Shown here in pieces: positions 53,604 to 62,383 of a DNA stretch of 64,000 nt. Every line of letters starts with the position of its first letter. Positions within the stretch are counted from its first letter, which is position 1. The stretch is from an uncultured Pseudomonadota bacterium. Its GTDB lineage: Bacteria; Pseudomonadota; Gammaproteobacteria; Burkholderiales; Thiobacillaceae. The notes under the pieces are model-generated. The model was not told where the DNA came from. It searched no databases and saw only the letters and a program-made list of their open reading frames with translations. The stretch covers positions 1-64,000 of the forward strand of contig CAILNT010000056.1 in assembly GCA_903835655.1 (NCBI GenBank), read 5' to 3'. The position numbers and the translations under genes are program-made.

Positions 53604-54290
53604 GTGGAGCGTTTCGTGAGTAATGGCCTGCAACCGGACTTCTTGCCGGCTTTCTGGTGCTGGATTTCCCGCTTCGGCCAGGCCGAGGTGGCTTTGCCCT
53701 GCGTACTCGCCATCGTGCTGTGGATGTCGTGGTCACGGGTGCGTTATCAGGCCGGAGTCTGGCTGGCCTTGCTGTCCCTGGCCGCGGCCGTGACGGTGGC
53801 GACCAAGCTGGCCTTCATGGGCTGGGGCGTGGGTATCGCCAGCCTCGATTTCACCGGCGTCTCCGGCCACGCCACGTTGTCGGCGGCGATCTGGCCGGTG
53901 TTGTCGAGCATCCTCATCGCCCGGTTCCATCCGGCCTGGCGGAGGGCCGCTCTGGTTTTCGGTTTTGGCATGGCGTTTCTGGTGGCGTGTTCCCGCCTGG
54001 CGCTGGGCGCGCATTCTCCCGCGGAGGCCGTAGCCGGTTTCCTCCTGGGGTCCTTGGTCAGCGGCCTTGTGCTGGGGCGCTTCCCCAGCCCGCCAGCACC
54101 CCCCTGGCTGTCCCTGGTTTTGCTGCTCTGGCTCATCGTCGTTCCGGCCCAGGAGCCCCTTCCTCATGCGCAGGGCATGATCAGCCACCTGGCGCTGCGG
54201 CTTTCCGGGCATGCCCAGCCCTTCACCCGTGCGCATCTGCACCGGCAGTTGCAGCGCGTGCAGTCGTTTCAAGACCGTTTATTTCGCTGA
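53604..54290 (+). CDS. PAP2-superfamily membrane phosphatase, 228 aa
   Basis: Membrane helices surround the phosphatase motifs VSGHATLSAAIWPV (C2) and SRLALGAHSPAEAVAGFLLG (C3). C1 (KxxxxxxRP) is not obvious. Such enzymes dephosphorylate lipid phosphates, including undecaprenyl pyrophosphate, on the periplasmic face. The start is GTG at 53604. The C-terminal 50 residues are polar. The phosphohexomutase gene follows after 66 bp. Confidence 0.85.
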   Translation: MERFVSNGLQPDFLPAFWCWISRFGQAEVALPCVLAIVLWMSWSRVRYQAGVWLALLSLAAAVTVATKLAFMGWGVGIASLDFTGVSGHATLSAAIWPVLSSILIARFHPAWRRAALVFGFGMAFLVACSRLALGAHSPAEAVAGFLLGSLVSGLVLGRFPSPPAPPWLSLVLLLWLIVVPAQEPLPHAQGMISHLALRLSGHAQPFTRAHLHRQLQRVQSFQDRLFR

Positions 54291-54356
54291 TGTATCGTCA
54301 CCGCGCCGCGGACAGGCCGCCGTAATCGGATGAAAGTTCGAGACCAAGGAGATGCC

Positions 54357-55778
54357 ATGAAAATTCAAGATCTTATGGACAGCAGCGGGGTGCGTTTCGG
54401 CACCAGCGGCGCGCGCGGCCTGGTGGCCGACATGAGTGACGCGGTCTGTTTCGCCTACAGCGCCGCGTTTCTCCAGGCGATCGCGGTACCCGCCGGTAGC
54501 CGCGTGGCTCTGGGTATCGACCTGCGCCCGAGCAGCCCCGGGATCGCGGCCGCCTGCGCCGCGGCCATCCGCTTCGCCGGCCTGGAAGTGGATTATTGCG
54601 GCCCGCTTCCCACTCCGGCGCTGGCCTTCTACGCCCAGGAGCAAGGCTTGCCCGCGATCATGGTCACCGGCAGCCACATTCCCTTCGATCGCAACGGCAT
54701 CAAGTTCTATCGTCCCGGCGGCGAGATCACCAAGGCGGATGAAGCCGGCATTGCCGCGGCCGACGTGGAGTTGCCCGCAACGCTGCGTAATCCCCTGACG
54801 CAGATCAATCCCGCCGCCCGGCGGCTGTATCTGGATCGCTATCTGGCCTTTTTGAAGCCCCATGCCCTGGCCGGGATGCGCCTGGGTTTCTATGAGCATT
54901 CGAGTGTGGCGCGTGATCTGCTGCGGGAATTGCTCGAAGCGCTCGGCGCCGAGGTGGTCTCCCTGGGGCGCACCGATGAATTCACCCCGATCGATACCGA
55001 AGCCGTGAGCGAAGTCGACGTGCTGCAAGCGCGCCGCTGGTCCGCCGAATACGGCTTCGACGCCCTCCTGTCCACCGATGGCGACGCGGATCGCCCCTTG
55101 ATCGGCGACGAGCAGGGAAACTGGTTTCGTGGCGATCTCGCGGGCCTCCTGTGCGCGCGCTATCTCGGCGTCGAGGCGCTCGCCACCCCGGTCAGCAGCA
55201 ACAGTGCCATCGAGAAATGCGGCGCCTTCCGGCAAGTCGTGCGTACCCGTATCGGCTCGCCCTATGTGATCGAAGCCATGGAGCGTCTGGCCGAGTCGGG
55301 CGCGCACAAGATCGCCGGTTTCGAGGCCAATGGCGGTTTTCTGCTGGGCAGCCGCCTGGAAAAAGAGGGCCGCGGCTTGCAGGCCCTGCCCACCCGCGAC
55401 GCCGTCTTGCCCATGCTCGCACTCCTGGCCAGCGCGCGCGAGCAGGGGATCGCGCTCTCGCAACTGGCGCGGGGTCTGCCCTTGCGCCACACCGCCAGCG
55501 ACCGCATCCAGGCCTTCCCCGCGGAGCACAGCCAGGCGTTGTTGCAAAAGCTGGCGACCTCGAGCGCGGCCTTGAGCGACCTTTTGGGCGATTTGTGCGG
55601 CGAAGCCACGGATATGAATCAGATCGACGGCCTGCGCATCACCTTCGCGCGGGGGGAAATCGTGCATCTGCGCCCCTCCGGCAACGCCCCGGAATTGCGT
55701 TGCTACGCCGAGGCGGACACGCCGGAGCGCGCCGCCGAACTCGCCAGGGCGTGTCTGGCGAGAATCCGGGCTTCGTGA
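54357..55778 (+). CDS. Phosphohexomutase (phosphomannomutase/phosphoglucomutase type)
   Basis: The family converts hexose 6-phosphates to 1-phosphates. The start at 54357 has AAGGAG in front. RFGTSGARGLV, the phosphoserine loop VTGSHIPFDRNGIKFY, metal loop STDGDADRPLIGD, sugar-binding GFEANGGFLLG and the phosphate-binding RPSGNAPELR all occur in the right order. The serine loop reads SHIPFDRNG rather than SHNPxxxNG, so substrate preference cannot be told. 473 aa. Confidence 0.9.
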   Translation: MKIQDLMDSSGVRFGTSGARGLVADMSDAVCFAYSAAFLQAIAVPAGSRVALGIDLRPSSPGIAAACAAAIRFAGLEVDYCGPLPTPALAFYAQEQGLPAIMVTGSHIPFDRNGIKFYRPGGEITKADEAGIAAADVELPATLRNPLTQINPAARRLYLDRYLAFLKPHALAGMRLGFYEHSSVARDLLRELLEALGAEVVSLGRTDEFTPIDTEAVSEVDVLQARRWSAEYGFDALLSTDGDADRPLIGDEQGNWFRGDLAGLLCARYLGVEALATPVSSNSAIEKCGAFRQVVRTRIGSPYVIEAMERLAESGAHKIAGFEANGGFLLGSRLEKEGRGLQALPTRDAVLPMLALLASAREQGIALSQLARGLPLRHTASDRIQAFPAEHSQALLQKLATSSAALSDLLGDLCGEATDMNQIDGLRITFARGEIVHLRPSGNAPELRCYAEADTPERAAELARACLARIRAS

Positions 55779-55786
55779 CGCCGGCC

Positions 55787-56425
55787 TTACGCGTCCTCGC
55801 CCACGTAGGGGTTGCAGTGCCGCTCGTGCCCCAGGGTACTCATCGGTCCGTGGCCGGGAATGAAGGCCACGTCGTCCCCCAGGGGGAAGAGCCGCTCGCG
55901 GATCGAGCGTATCAGTTCCTCGTGGTTGCCGCGTGGGAAGTCGCTGCGGCCGATGCTGCCCTTGAATAGCACGTCGCCGACGAAGGCATGCCGGCTCCGC
56001 GCCTCGAACAGCACCACGTGACCCGGGGTGTGGCCGGGGCAGTGGATGACTTGCAAGGCCAGTTCTCCCAGTTCCACGGTGTCGCCGTCGTTCAGCCAGC
56101 AATCCGGGGTGAAGGCGGTTGCAGGGGGGAAGCCAAACATCTCGGCCTGCAAGGGCAGGCTCTCGAACAGGAAAGCATCCTCCTTCTGCGGCCCGACAAT
56201 GGGCAGTCGCAAGCGCCGCGAGAGTTCCAGCGCGCCGCCGACATGGTCGAGATGACCATGGGTGAGCAGCAGTTTTTCCAGGACGACGCCGGCCCGAGCG
56301 ACGCCGGCGAGCAGCGTTTCGACATCGCCACCCGGGTCGACCAGCGCGGCGCGGCGCGTGGCCTCGCACCAGAGCAGCGAGCAATTCTGCTGGTAGGGCG
56401 TGACCGGGAGGATGGCGAATCTCAT
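55787..56425 (-). CDS. MBL-fold metallo-hydrolase (GloB-like), 212 aa
   Basis: The zinc motif LTHGHLDHVGG, plus CPGHTPGHVVL, FVGDVLF and the C-terminal IPGHGPMSTLGHER, place it with glyoxalase II-like hydrolases, probably acting on a thioester or related compound. The ATG at 56425 overlaps the stop of the upstream old-yellow-enzyme gene by one base, so the two are coupled. Confidence 0.93.
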   Translation of the reverse strand: MRFAILPVTPYQQNCSLLWCEATRRAALVDPGGDVETLLAGVARAGVVLEKLLLTHGHLDHVGGALELSRRLRLPIVGPQKEDAFLFESLPLQAEMFGFPPATAFTPDCWLNDGDTVELGELALQVIHCPGHTPGHVVLFEARSRHAFVGDVLFKGSIGRSDFPRGNHEELIRSIRERLFPLGDDVAFIPGHGPMSTLGHERHCNPYVGEDA

Positions 56426-57510
56426 CAGGCGCCCAGGAAGGGGTAATCCGTGTAGCCCTCGGCGCCGCCGCCATAGAAGGTCGCCGGGTCGGGGGCGTTG
56501 AGCGGGGCTCCGGCTTTGAAGCGAGCGGGCAGGTCTGGGTTGGCGATGAAGGGGACGCCGAAGGCCACCAGATCGGCACGTCCGGCTTCCAGCACGGCGT
56601 TGGCGCGGTCGCGGTCGTAGCCGGCGTTGGTCATCAGCACGCCCGTCCAGACCTCGCGCAGTTCCAGGGGGTCGAAGTAGGGGCCGGCCGCGCCTGGCGC
56701 ATCTTTCCCCATCTCGGCGAGGTGGAGATAGGCCAGGCCGAAGCGGCCCAGCAATTCGACGACACGGAAGAACGTGGCCTTGGGCGCCGAGTCGCGCATG
56801 TCGTTGGCCGGCTGGATGGGAGACAAACGCACGCCGACGCGCTCTGCGCCCCATACCGGGCAGACCGCCTCCAGCACTTCCAGCAACAGTCGGGCGCGAT
56901 GGTCGACGCTGCCGCCATAGGCATCGGTACGCTGGTTACTGCCGTCGCGCAGGAATTCGTCGAGCAGGTAGCCGTTGGCGGCATGCACTTCGATGCCGTC
57001 GAATCCGGCCGCTCGTGCCATCTCCGCGGCGTGGCGGTATTGCGCGACGAGGCCAGGCAACTCGGTGGTTTCCAGCGCACGCGGGGTGACAAAGGCTTGC
57101 GGTCCCTCATAGGTGAAGGCGTCGCCCGCCGGGGTGATGGCCGAGGGCGCGACCGGCAGTTGCCCGTTGGGTTGCAGCGACGGGTGCGAGATGCGGCCGA
57201 CATGCCAGAGTTGGCAAAAGATGCGCCCGCCCGCGGCATGTACCGCGTCGGTCACCGTTTTCCAGCCGGCCACCTGGGCTGGGCTCCATATCCCGGGGGT
57301 GAGCGGGTAGCCCACGGCTTCCGGTGTGATACAGGTCGCCTCACTGATGATCAGGCCGGCGCCGGCGCGTTGGCGGTAGTATTCGACGTTGAGCGCTTGC
57401 GGCACACCTTCCCGTGTGGTGCGGCAGCGCGTCAGCGGTGCCATGACCAGACGGTTGTGCAGCGTGATCGGGCCGAGTGCGAGTGGGGTGAAGAGATCGA
57501 TGGCGGACAT
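56425..57510 (-). CDS. Old yellow enzyme family alkene reductase
   Basis: This FMN-dependent, NAD(P)H-using TIM barrel reduces activated C=C bonds and sometimes nitrate esters or maleimides (NemA-like). LFTPLALGPITLHNRLVMAP, FCQLWHVGRISH, FDGIEVHAANGYLLDEFL with the substrate-binding His-Asn pair, and RVGVRLSP are all typical. The length of 361 aa fits. It is first in a pair with the MBL hydrolase. Confidence 0.95.
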   Translation of the reverse strand: MSAIDLFTPLALGPITLHNRLVMAPLTRCRTTREGVPQALNVEYYRQRAGAGLIISEATCITPEAVGYPLTPGIWSPAQVAGWKTVTDAVHAAGGRIFCQLWHVGRISHPSLQPNGQLPVAPSAITPAGDAFTYEGPQAFVTPRALETTELPGLVAQYRHAAEMARAAGFDGIEVHAANGYLLDEFLRDGSNQRTDAYGGSVDHRARLLLEVLEAVCPVWGAERVGVRLSPIQPANDMRDSAPKATFFRVVELLGRFGLAYLHLAEMGKDAPGAAGPYFDPLELREVWTGVLMTNAGYDRDRANAVLEAGRADLVAFGVPFIANPDLPARFKAGAPLNAPDPATFYGGGAEGYTDYPFLGA

Positions 57511-57644
57511 GCGGACTACTCCTTGGGTTTCGAGGCGAGCATGATGCCACGTTCACGGTTTCGCGGTCGCGGCGTGGACGGGCAGGACTGCCAGCCCCGC
57601 CGGCCCGACACGGGTGCGGCCCGTTCCATTCCCAGGAGACCCGG

Positions 57645-58292
57645 ATGTATCCACCCGTTCCCGACGCCCAGTTATTTCTCTCCAGCCTGTGCCCGCACTG
57701 CCCCGCCATCCTGGCCGCCATGGCCGGACTGGTGAAGAGCGGCGGCATCGGCCGCCTGGAGGTGGTGAACCTCGAAGCCCACCCCGAGGCCGGGGCAGCC
57801 CTGGGGGTGCGTTCCGTGCCCTGGCTGCGCCTGGGTCCGTTCACGCTGACTGGCGCGCGCAGCGCCGCGGAGCTGGAAGTCTGGGTGCGGCAGGCGACGG
57901 CCCCCGAGGGCATGGCCTGGGCTTGTCATGAATTGCTCAAGACTGGCGATCTCCATCAGGTGCTGGCGTTGGTGGCCGCCGACACGGCGCGGCTGGCCGC
58001 GCTGCTGCCCATCGTCGCCAACCCCGAGGCGAGCATGCAGGTGGGCTTGGGCGCGGGCGTGGTGTTCGAGGAGTATGCCGGCACGCCGGCTTTAAGGGCG
58101 CTGATCCCGGCGTTGGGTGCATTGTCCACACGGGACGATGCGCGGGTGCGTGCCGATGCCTGCCACTATCTCGGCCTGTGCGACGATGCAGCCGCGAGGC
58201 TTTGGCTCGTGCCGCGTCTGGATGACGCGGACGCGCAGGTGCGTGAGATTGCGCGCGAGGCCATGCAGGGGCCCGCCTACCCCCTGGTCTAG
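57645..58292 (+). CDS. Thioredoxin-fold plus HEAT-repeat protein, 215 aa
   Basis: Residues about 1-75 form a thioredoxin-like domain with the redox pair in LFLSSLCPHCPAILAAM and a cis-proline region SVPWLRLGPF. Residues about 130-215 are HEAT-like helices (ALIPALGALSTRDDARVRAD, then VPRLDDADAQVREIAREAM). No signal peptide is present. The combination is unusual and its partner is unknown; it may be a scaffolded thiol-redox protein. It stands alone between nemA-like and cytochrome genes. Confidence 0.8.
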   Translation: MYPPVPDAQLFLSSLCPHCPAILAAMAGLVKSGGIGRLEVVNLEAHPEAGAALGVRSVPWLRLGPFTLTGARSAAELEVWVRQATAPEGMAWACHELLKTGDLHQVLALVAADTARLAALLPIVANPEASMQVGLGAGVVFEEYAGTPALRALIPALGALSTRDDARVRADACHYLGLCDDAAARLWLVPRLDDADAQVREIAREAMQGPAYPLV

Positions 58293-58391
58293 CCGCCGCC
58301 GGCTGTGTTTTCCCTGGATCGATACGCCCGATATCTTCCGCGGACGGGCCTATCTGGGGTACAAACGCGTGTCCAGCATCAGGAGTCGAGC

Positions 58392-58445
58392 ATGAAATCC
58401 AGCGCCATCGCCGCCGCCGGCGAGTCTTGCCACGAAGGCCAGTGA
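58392..58445 (+). other. Mini-ORF upstream of the cytochrome b gene
   Basis: A 17-codon frame (MKSSAIAAAGESCHEGQ) ends with a TGA overlapping the GTG start of the cytochrome b gene. It begins like a signal peptide and ends like a short cytochrome c tail, so it may be the deletion scar of a small exported heme protein gene (the SHP/DUF1924 member usually found here). It may equally be a coupling leader. Confidence 0.3.
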
Positions 58446-59071
58446 GTCCTTCCGTGGCTTTACTCGAACGCGAGCGGGTCTACGATCCCGTCTTGAGGAG
58501 TATCCACGCCTGGAATGCGCTGGCCGTCGTCCTGCTGCTGCTGGCGGGACGCGCCGGAGACTGGCTGGGGTACACGCCGGAGGCGGCCAGCCTGTGGCGG
58601 TTTCATGTCTGGATCGGCTACGGTCTGGCGTTGGGCCTGGTCGCCCGGGTCACCTGGGGACTGGTCGGTCCGGCCCATGCCCGTCTCGCCGCCCTGTGGC
58701 AGCCGCGTGCGTGGAAGACGGCGTTGCGCGGGGGCAAGCTGTTTTCCGCACCCGAGGGCTGGGGCCATCATGCGCCGGCTACCCTGGTCTATCTGCTGTT
58801 CTATCTGCTGTTGTTCGGCATGGCGGCGACCGGCCTGGCGCTTGCGGCCATCGAACAGGGACGGGGTCCGCTCTACCTCTGGCTGGGGCACGATGTCGTT
58901 TTGAAACATCGCTTCCTGGCACCCCACGCATGGATGGAAAACGCCATCCTGGGCTTCGTGGTCGTGCACCTGGCCGCCCTGATTCTGCATGAAGCACGCC
59001 ACGGCGTTCCCCTGGCGCAGGCGATGCTGAGCGGCTTCCAGTATCGCAAGACCGACAGGGAGGCGCAGTGA
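58442..59071 (+). CDS. Cytochrome b561-family membrane protein, 209 aa
   Basis: Four membrane helices with heme-ligand histidines (SIHAWNALAVVLLLLAG; WRFHVWIGYGLALGLVARV; ATLVYLLFYLLLFGMAATGL; FVVVHLAALILHEARHG) match the cytochrome b561/b6-like group that works with periplasmic c cytochromes. The start is GTG at 58442, coupled to the mini-ORF; a TTG at 58427 or GTG at 58457 are alternatives. The diheme cytochrome c gene follows after 78 bp. Confidence 0.9.
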   Translation: MSPSVALLERERVYDPVLRSIHAWNALAVVLLLLAGRAGDWLGYTPEAASLWRFHVWIGYGLALGLVARVTWGLVGPAHARLAALWQPRAWKTALRGGKLFSAPEGWGHHAPATLVYLLFYLLLFGMAATGLALAAIEQGRGPLYLWLGHDVVLKHRFLAPHAWMENAILGFVVVHLAALILHEARHGVPLAQAMLSGFQYRKTDREAQ

Positions 59072-59149
59072 GGCCTGTCCGCGCAGGCCACGGAATCGTG
59101 CGTTCCCGCGGCTGCAAATGCGCGGGTGTCGCGGTCTGGGTGACGGGCG

Positions 59150-59680
59150 ATGCATAACGGCGTTACCTGGAAAAACCTGGGTATTTTCACGGCTTGCGTG
59201 GGCTTGTTCGCGCTATGGCTGGGCAATGCGCCGGCACACGACGATGCGGTGTTTCCCATGGCGCGCGGCAAGGCCCAGGTAGGCGAATGCGGCTCCTGTC
59301 ATACGACTTACGCTCCCGGCCTGCTACCGGCGCGTTCCTGGAGGAAGATGCTGGGTCAGCTCGGCCATCATTTCGGTGAGGACGCCAGCGTTCAGGAACC
59401 GGTGCGCCTGGCTTTGCTTAAGGATCTGGAAGACATGGCAGCAGACGGCGCCTATGCCGACATGCGCATGCACCGCATCGCCGCTTCGGTGCCGGTCGAT
59501 GTCACGCCGCTGCGCATCACCGAAACCGCCTATTTCCGTTTCATGCACGACGCGGTGCCCAAGTCCTTCTGGCGCCGAAAGTCGATCGCCAACCCGGGCA
59601 ATTGTGCCGCCTGCCATCCGCGCGCCAACGAAGGTCACTTTGGTGTGAGGGAGTTACGCATTCCCTCGGAGCAACGCTGA
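59150..59680 (+). CDS. Diheme cytochrome c (DHC family), 176 aa
   Basis: Two heme-binding CXXCH motifs, CGSCH and CAACH, lie near the two ends of an exported protein whose N-terminus (VTWKNLGIFTACVGLFALWL) is a signal or anchor. SWRKMLGQLGHHFGEDAS and FWRRKSIANPGNCAACHPRA fit the DHC family. DHC passes electrons between the membrane cytochrome b and a small heme protein (SHP) in phototrophs and other proteobacteria. Confidence 0.93.
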   Translation: MHNGVTWKNLGIFTACVGLFALWLGNAPAHDDAVFPMARGKAQVGECGSCHTTYAPGLLPARSWRKMLGQLGHHFGEDASVQEPVRLALLKDLEDMAADGAYADMRMHRIAASVPVDVTPLRITETAYFRFMHDAVPKSFWRRKSIANPGNCAACHPRANEGHFGVRELRIPSEQR

Positions 59681-59712
59681 TCCCATCGCGGTTGGCGAAA
59701 AAAAGGCGAAAA

Positions 59713-59736
59713 AAAACCGGCCCGAAGGCCGGTTTT
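59713..59736. terminator. Bidirectional terminator between diheme cytochrome c and lipoprotein genes
   Basis: AAAACCGGCC and GGCCGGTTTT pair around a CGAA loop. T-rich sequence lies on the plus side, and a run of A residues on the left supplies the T run for the minus strand. Confidence 0.88.
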
Positions 59737-59751
59737 GCATTTCACGCCGAA

Positions 59752-59982
59752 TTACTTGGCGGGAGCAGCGGGGGCAGCGGCGGGAGCGGCAGCGGGAGCA
59801 GCAGCGTCGGCCGGAGCGGCGGCGGGAGCAGCCATTTCGGCCGGGGCGGCAGGTGCGGGGGCAGCAGCCGGGGCAGCCGCTTCAGGAGCGGGGGCGGGAG
59901 CAGCTTCAGGAGCGGCTTCTTTCTTGCCACAGGCGGTCAGGGAGAAAGCGAGCAGGGCGGCGAGCAGGAGGGAATATTTCAT
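59752..59982 (-). CDS. Ala/Pro-rich lipoprotein, 76 aa
   Basis: A lipoprotein signal peptide (MKYSLLLAALLAFSLTAC, lipobox LTAC) is followed only by GKKEAAPEAAPAPAPEAAAP-type repeats of Ala and Pro with a few Glu. Such low-complexity lipoproteins are common in betaproteobacteria and have no known activity. The near-perfect triplet reuse makes the coding strand GC-skewed. A ribosome site (GGAAA) lies upstream, and a terminator follows. Confidence 0.8.
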   Translation of the reverse strand: MKYSLLLAALLAFSLTACGKKEAAPEAAPAPAPEAAAPAAAPAPAAPAEMAAPAAAPADAAAPAAAPAAAPAAPAK

Positions 59983-60144
59983 TTGGGTTTCCTAATAAGC
60001 AAAGTTGATCAAGGGGAAATTCAATCGGTCGGAGAGCTTGATGCTTTTCGATCGATCGCGCGGATTCTAGCAAAAAAAAAGCATTTCACCAGGGGTAGAC
60101 GGAAATGTTGTTGCCGGCTTCGCGAGGAAAGTCTGGAAGGGGGG

Positions 60145-61326
60145 TCAGGGGAGGCTGCCCGTGGCGACGAAACCCGCCACGTACCATTCGTGCAATAGCG
60201 GCAGCAGTTCCGTGAGCGTGGTGGGCGGCAGGTGACGGCGGTCGGCCAGGGTTTGCAGCAGCGCGCAGGTTTCCCGTGTGCATTCCAGGCGTTCGCCGTT
60301 CATGTAAAAGCGATGGCCGCGAAACAGGAGCTGGCTGCGCGCATCCAGGCGCAGGCCCTTTTTCGCCACCGCCTTGCCGAAAGCGGCCGGTTTCAGGGGG
60401 CGTTCCGGCGGGTCGAAGAAGATGTGTGCCTTGGGTTCCGAGAGATAGCGGCCCAGGAAGTCTTCGACCACGGTTTTGTCCCAGTGGATCGCCTTGAGCA
60501 TTCCCTCGACCTGATCGAGCATGGTCTCGGGAATCTCGGCGGGGTGGGGCGAGCGCATCAGATCAGGGTCGCTGTAGTGGCCGACCGGTTTCAGGTGATC
60601 CTGCATATAGTTGAGGAAATTGCCGACCATGTCCTCGGCAGTCGGCACCCGGAAGCCCACCGACCAGGTCATGCAATCGGAGAGGGCCACGCCGTTATGG
60701 GCATATTGCGGCGGCAGGTAGAGCATGTCGCCGGGTTCCAGCTCCCAGGACTGGGTGGGGGCGAAACGCTTGAGGATGCGCAACGGCGCGTCGTCCATCA
60801 CTTCCAGATCGTCCTGGGCACTGATTTCCCAGCGGCGGCGCCCCAGTCCCTGGATCAGGAAGACGTCGTAGGAGTCGAAATGCGGCCCGACTCCGCCGCC
60901 GGTCGGGGCAAAGCTGACCATGAGGTCATCCAGCCGCGCGTAGGGGATGAAGTCGAAGGCGTGCAGCAGGGCGTCGCCATCCGGAAGAAAATGATTCACC
61001 CCGGAAACCAGCAGGCTCCAGTTCTTTTTTGGCAAGCCGGCGAGATCGTCTTCCTCGAACGGCCCACGGTCGAGCAGGCATTGTCCGCGAATGAAGCGGA
61101 CCAGGCGGCTCTCCGCGTCGTCGCGCAGGGCCAGTTTGGAGAGGCGGTCGCGGTCGAGCCAGCCGCCGAAGCCGGGCAAGGCTTGGCGCACCAGCAACGG
61201 TTTTTTCTGCCAATATTCGGTCAGGAACACCTCCGGGCTGATTCCACCCAGCAGGCGTTCCAGTGAAAATGCCGACATGGAGAATGTGCCGGACGGCGCG
61301 CTGAGGGGGAGGTGAGGTTTACCCAT
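60145..61326 (-). CDS. RoxA/YcfD-like cupin (JmjC) ribosomal oxygenase
   Basis: This Fe(II)/2-oxoglutarate oxygenase family hydroxylates an arginine of ribosomal protein L16 in E. coli (RoxA). The HxD metal pair lies in VGPHFDSYDVFLIQGLGRRR, with the distal His in LPPQYAHNGVAL. EYWQKKPLLVRQALPGF at the N-terminus and a C-terminal winged helix are typical. Start is ATG at 61326 (AAGG upstream) or ATG at 61278; the second gives a more usual length of 377 aa. Confidence 0.9.
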   Translation of the reverse strand: MGKPHLPLSAPSGTFSMSAFSLERLLGGISPEVFLTEYWQKKPLLVRQALPGFGGWLDRDRLSKLALRDDAESRLVRFIRGQCLLDRGPFEEDDLAGLPKKNWSLLVSGVNHFLPDGDALLHAFDFIPYARLDDLMVSFAPTGGGVGPHFDSYDVFLIQGLGRRRWEISAQDDLEVMDDAPLRILKRFAPTQSWELEPGDMLYLPPQYAHNGVALSDCMTWSVGFRVPTAEDMVGNFLNYMQDHLKPVGHYSDPDLMRSPHPAEIPETMLDQVEGMLKAIHWDKTVVEDFLGRYLSEPKAHIFFDPPERPLKPAAFGKAVAKKGLRLDARSQLLFRGHRFYMNGERLECTRETCALLQTLADRRHLPPTTLTELLPLLHEWYVAGFVATGSLP

Positions 61327-61360
61327 ATAATCGCCTTCGGCCTATATCGAGGAGCGGGTG

Positions 61361-61834
61361 ATGCTGAACCAGGGTGCGGGTATCGGTCAATTGGCGCCTG
61401 ATTTTGAATTGCCAGACGCGGACATGACCATCGCCAGTTTGGCGGACTATCGGCACAAGACACTCGTGCTGTTCTTCTATGTGCGCGATGATACGCCTGG
61501 CTGTACCACCGAGGCGCTCGAGTTCAGCGATCTGGAGTCGGTGTTCACGCGCCTGGGCTGCTCGGTGATCGGCATTTCGCGCGACGATTGCATCCGCCAC
61601 GGCGCCTTTCGCGACAAGCACGGTATCACGGTGCGCTTGCTTGCCGACAAGGAAGGCGTCGCCTGCAAGGCTTACGATGTCCTGGTTACGCGTGAGGTGG
61701 ATGGCGTGCGGCGGGTGGGCGTGAATCGTTCCACCTTTATCATCGACGCGGCGGGGGTGATCCGTCACGTCCTCCAGGGTGTGGTCCCCAAGGGGCACGC
61801 CAAAGAAATTCTCAACTTAGTCAAGGAGTTATGA
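61361..61834 (+). CDS. bcp: Peroxiredoxin Bcp (PrxQ family)
   Basis: Bcp reduces hydroperoxides with thioredoxin. The peroxidatic Cys is in YVRDDTPGCTTEALEFSD. A second Cys (LGCSV) lies 21 residues further on. The start follows GAGGAG at a good distance. The gene is divergent from the RoxA-like gene and overlaps nothing; slyD starts 1 bp after its stop. Confidence 0.93.
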   Translation: MLNQGAGIGQLAPDFELPDADMTIASLADYRHKTLVLFFYVRDDTPGCTTEALEFSDLESVFTRLGCSVIGISRDDCIRHGAFRDKHGITVRLLADKEGVACKAYDVLVTREVDGVRRVGVNRSTFIIDAAGVIRHVLQGVVPKGHAKEILNLVKEL

Positions 61835-61835
61835 A

Positions 61836-62321
61836 GTGAATATCGGCAAGGATACGGTCGTTACCCTGACCTACCAACTCACCACGCTGTCCGGCGAAGT
61901 GCTGGAAGAAGCGACCCTGGAGTCGCCCGCCACCTATCTCCACGGCGGTTATGACGGCATTTTCCCCAAGGTGGAAGCGTCCCTGGAAGGCAAGTCCGCG
62001 GGCGACGAACTCGAGGTGCTGCTGGAGCCAGACGATGCCTTCGGCGAATACGATGCCGAACTGGTGCGGGTGGAACCGGCCGATCTCTTCCCCAAGGATG
62101 TCCATGTCGGCATGCAAATGGAGGGAGCCAGCGAGGATGGCGAGCACGCCATGCTCTATACGGTCACCGACGTGGCCGAGGGCCAGGTGGTGGTGGACGG
62201 CAATCATCCCCTGTCCGGCCAGAAACTCCGGCTTCAGTGCCATGTGCGCGAGATCCGCGCCGCCTCGCTCGAGGAAGTGGAACACGGCCATGTGCATGGC
62301 GCCCATGGTCACCATCACTGA
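61836..62321 (+). CDS. slyD: FKBP-type peptidyl-prolyl isomerase SlyD
   Basis: SlyD is a proline isomerase and metallochaperone. FKBP strands (VVTLTYQLTTLSGEVLEEAT, ALEG-like loop ASLEGKSAGDELEVLLEPDD, FGEYDAELVRVEP) flank the insert-in-flap domain, and a short His-rich tail (HGHVHGAHGHHH) can bind nickel. The start is GTG at 61836, with AAGGAG ahead. It is coupled to bcp. Confidence 0.95.
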   Translation: MNIGKDTVVTLTYQLTTLSGEVLEEATLESPATYLHGGYDGIFPKVEASLEGKSAGDELEVLLEPDDAFGEYDAELVRVEPADLFPKDVHVGMQMEGASEDGEHAMLYTVTDVAEGQVVVDGNHPLSGQKLRLQCHVREIRAASLEEVEHGHVHGAHGHHH

Positions 62322-62383
62322 CCGCACGTCAACCGGGCAGCTTTAAGTAGAATGGTTGCCCTTTTACCCAGGCTCAACACTCC

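Noticed and set aside
54279-56579. A 766-codon open frame on the minus strand
   Set aside because: Antisense to the phosphohexomutase and running into the MBL hydrolase in a different frame; not a fusion protein.
59735-60198. Glycine/serine-rich frames opposite the lipoprotein
   Set aside because: They are the complement of Ala/Pro codon repeats in the lipoprotein gene.
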